Part shown: positions 13,238-14,214 of the stretch, piece after piece | Layout of the letters: each line of letters opens with the position of its first letter | How positions within the stretch are numbered: position 1 is the stretch's first letter | Assembly (NCBI GenBank): GCA_946480525.1 | Contig: CAMLLA010000061.1 | Coordinates: forward strand, 1 to 14,214 | Direction: 5' to 3' | Length of the DNA: 14,214 nt | DNA from: an uncultured Asticcacaulis sp. | GTDB taxonomy: Bacteria > Pseudomonadota > Alphaproteobacteria > Caulobacterales > Caulobacteraceae | Notes under the pieces: model-generated | Told to the model about the DNA's origin: nothing | Seen by the model: the letters and a program-made list of their open reading frames with translations, nothing else | The model's database searches: none | Position numbers and translations under genes: made by a program

Positions 13238-14021
13238 GAAAAAGCCGGAGCGCCCCAAAAACAAAAAACAGAATCTGATCATCCTGGCGACCTTCATCGT
13301 CGGCTTTGCGATGATGATCTTTCCCTATCAGGTCTTTGCCCAGGAACTGAACGTCAACCTGGGCACCGGCGGCAGCCTGTCGGCGCGCGTCGTGCAACTG
13401 ATCGGGCTTATGACGGTGCTGTCGCTGGCGCCGTCGATCGTCATCATGACGACCTCGTTCATTCGTATCGTCGTCGTCCTGTCGCTATTGCGGACGGCAC
13501 TGGGCCTGCAACAAAGCCCCCCGAACGCGGTGATCATTTCTCTGGCGCTCTTCCTGTCGGCCATCGTCATGGCGCCGACATATGAGCGCGCCTATAACGA
13601 AGGCATCCGGCCTTTGATGGACCAGGAGATGGAACTGCCCCAGGCGTTCGAAGCGTCGAGCATCCCTTTGAAAAGCTTCATGCTGGCCCAGGTCGACCAG
13701 AAGGACCTTGGTCTCTTCGTCCGCCTGTCGAAGATGGAAATGCCGAAGGAGCAGATGGATCTGCCCGTCCGCGTCGTCACGCCGGCCTTCATGATATCCG
13801 AGCTGAAGAAGGCCTTCTGGATCGGCTTCCTGCTGTTCGTGCCGTTCCTGGTCATTGACCTTGTCGTCGCCAGCGTGCTGATGAGCATGGGTATGATGAT
13901 GTTGCCGCCGGTTGTGGTATCGTTGCCGTTCAAGCTGATCTTCTTCGTGCTGGTCGATGGCTGGCACCTGGTCGTCGGCGCACTGGTCGAGAGTTTTCGC
14001 CCGCCGATCGGAGGGGGGTAG
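13221..14021 (+). CDS. fliP: Flagellar export gate protein FliP
   Basis: This 266-residue inner-membrane protein makes the pentameric core of the export gate. Residues 1-40 are a cleavable signal of the kind known for FliP (basic start, hydrophobic 18-34, end VFAQE). Hallmarks follow: LMTVLSLAPSIVIMTTSFIR (63-82), VVLSLLRTALGLQQSPPNAV (85-104) and TPAFMISELKKAFWIGFLLF (187-206). The last membrane hairpin holds MGMMMLPPVVVSLPFKL (223-239), then DGWHLVVGALVESF. The length is normal. It overlaps fliO by 17 bases, with AGGA just before the ATG, so translation is probably coupled. Confidence 0.97.
   Translation: MTTCYEKKPERPKNKKQNLIILATFIVGFAMMIFPYQVFAQELNVNLGTGGSLSARVVQLIGLMTVLSLAPSIVIMTTSFIRIVVVLSLLRTALGLQQSPPNAVIISLALFLSAIVMAPTYERAYNEGIRPLMDQEMELPQAFEASSIPLKSFMLAQVDQKDLGLFVRLSKMEMPKEQMDLPVRVVTPAFMISELKKAFWIGFLLFVPFLVIDLVVASVLMSMGMMMLPPVVVSLPFKLIFFVLVDGWHLVVGALVESFRPPIGGG
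14010..14018 (+). promoter_or_regulatory. Ribosome binding site of the gene after fliP
   Basis: GGAGGGGGG lies inside the last fliP codons, eight bases before ATG 14027. It is a strong site that ties the next gene to the fliO-fliP transcript. Confidence 0.6.
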
Positions 14022-14026
14022 TCGGT

Positions 14027-14214
14027 ATGGATGCGTTTCTCAAACCCCTGTTCGGCAAGAACGAACGCGGCACCGTGTTTTATCCGATGGGCGACAAGGC
14101 GCGTCCGCATCCCGTCACGCCATTGCAGGTCGAACAGTTGCGCACGGCGACCGCGGTGACGCTGGTCATCATCGGCGTCATGGTCCTGGGAGGCATTACG
14201 TTTGCGGCTGCGGT
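14027..14214 (+). CDS. Unidentified membrane protein, N-terminal part (cut by window end)
   Basis: Sixty-two codons are visible before the window ends. The start MDAFLKPLFGKNERGTVFYPMGDKARP is followed by a short linker and one hydrophobic helix (about 44-62: VTLVIIGVMVLGGITFAAA). I do not recognise the family. It begins five bases after the fliP stop with a strong ribosome site inside fliP, so it is very likely expressed with the export-gate genes. The opening FYPMGDKARPHPV, with a single membrane anchor after it, suggests a small inner-membrane protein with its N-terminus in the cytoplasm, but this is inference from a fragment. Confidence 0.6.
   Translation, partial: MDAFLKPLFGKNERGTVFYPMGDKARPHPVTPLQVEQLRTATAVTLVIIGVMVLGGITFAAA

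Noticed and set aside
1..14214. CRISPR arrays, tRNA or rRNA genes, phage or defence genes
   Set aside because: I saw no spaced direct-repeat array, no cloverleaf tRNA sequence, no rRNA segment and no defence-type protein family.

Overview
The window reads as a chromosomal segment of a Caulobacteraceae bacterium. The histidine kinase is a clear CckA, it lies next to fliQ-fliR-flhB as in Caulobacter, and CtrA-type boxes (TTAA-N7-TTAA) precede the flagellar operons. The GC content looks moderate for the family, so Asticcacaulis is my best guess, but the genus is inference.

Left part (1-5150), mixed housekeeping genes: the 3' end of an inositol-monophosphatase-family gene (+); a Tat-exported SMP-30/gluconolactonase-like protein (+); a folded palindromic intergenic repeat; an MsbA-type ABC exporter (-); rpmE for ribosomal protein L31 (+) with an intrinsic terminator; a DUF2809 membrane protein (+); a DUF3445 haem-dependent N-demethylase-like protein (+); and a second palindromic repeat.

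Middle and right part (5151-14214), cell-cycle and flagellar genes: on the minus strand, reading from high to low coordinates, flgB-flgC-fliE, then a separate promoter region, then fliQ-fliR-(small insert ORF)-flhB, then cckA. One plus-strand gene for a secreted FAD oxidase sits between flhB and cckA. Divergent from flgB run fliO-fliP and an unidentified membrane gene cut by the window end.

How it fits together: FliP, FliQ, FliR and FlhB form the flagellar type III export gate, with FliO helping FliP assemble. FliE, FlgB and FlgC join that gate to the rod. In Caulobacter such early genes are switched on by phosphorylated CtrA, and CckA is the kinase that feeds phosphate to CtrA through ChpT. 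The segment therefore holds both the top kinase of the CtrA pathway and likely CtrA targets.

I found no convincing new multi-gene system. The most distinctive points are a 130-bp insertion or duplication at the fliR/flhB junction that recreates the stop/start overlap on both sides and encodes a 45-codon ORF, a nine-cytosine tract at the end of fliO whose length sets how fliO meets fliP, and the FAD oxidase gene breaking the flhB-cckA neighbourhood with stop codons that abut exactly.
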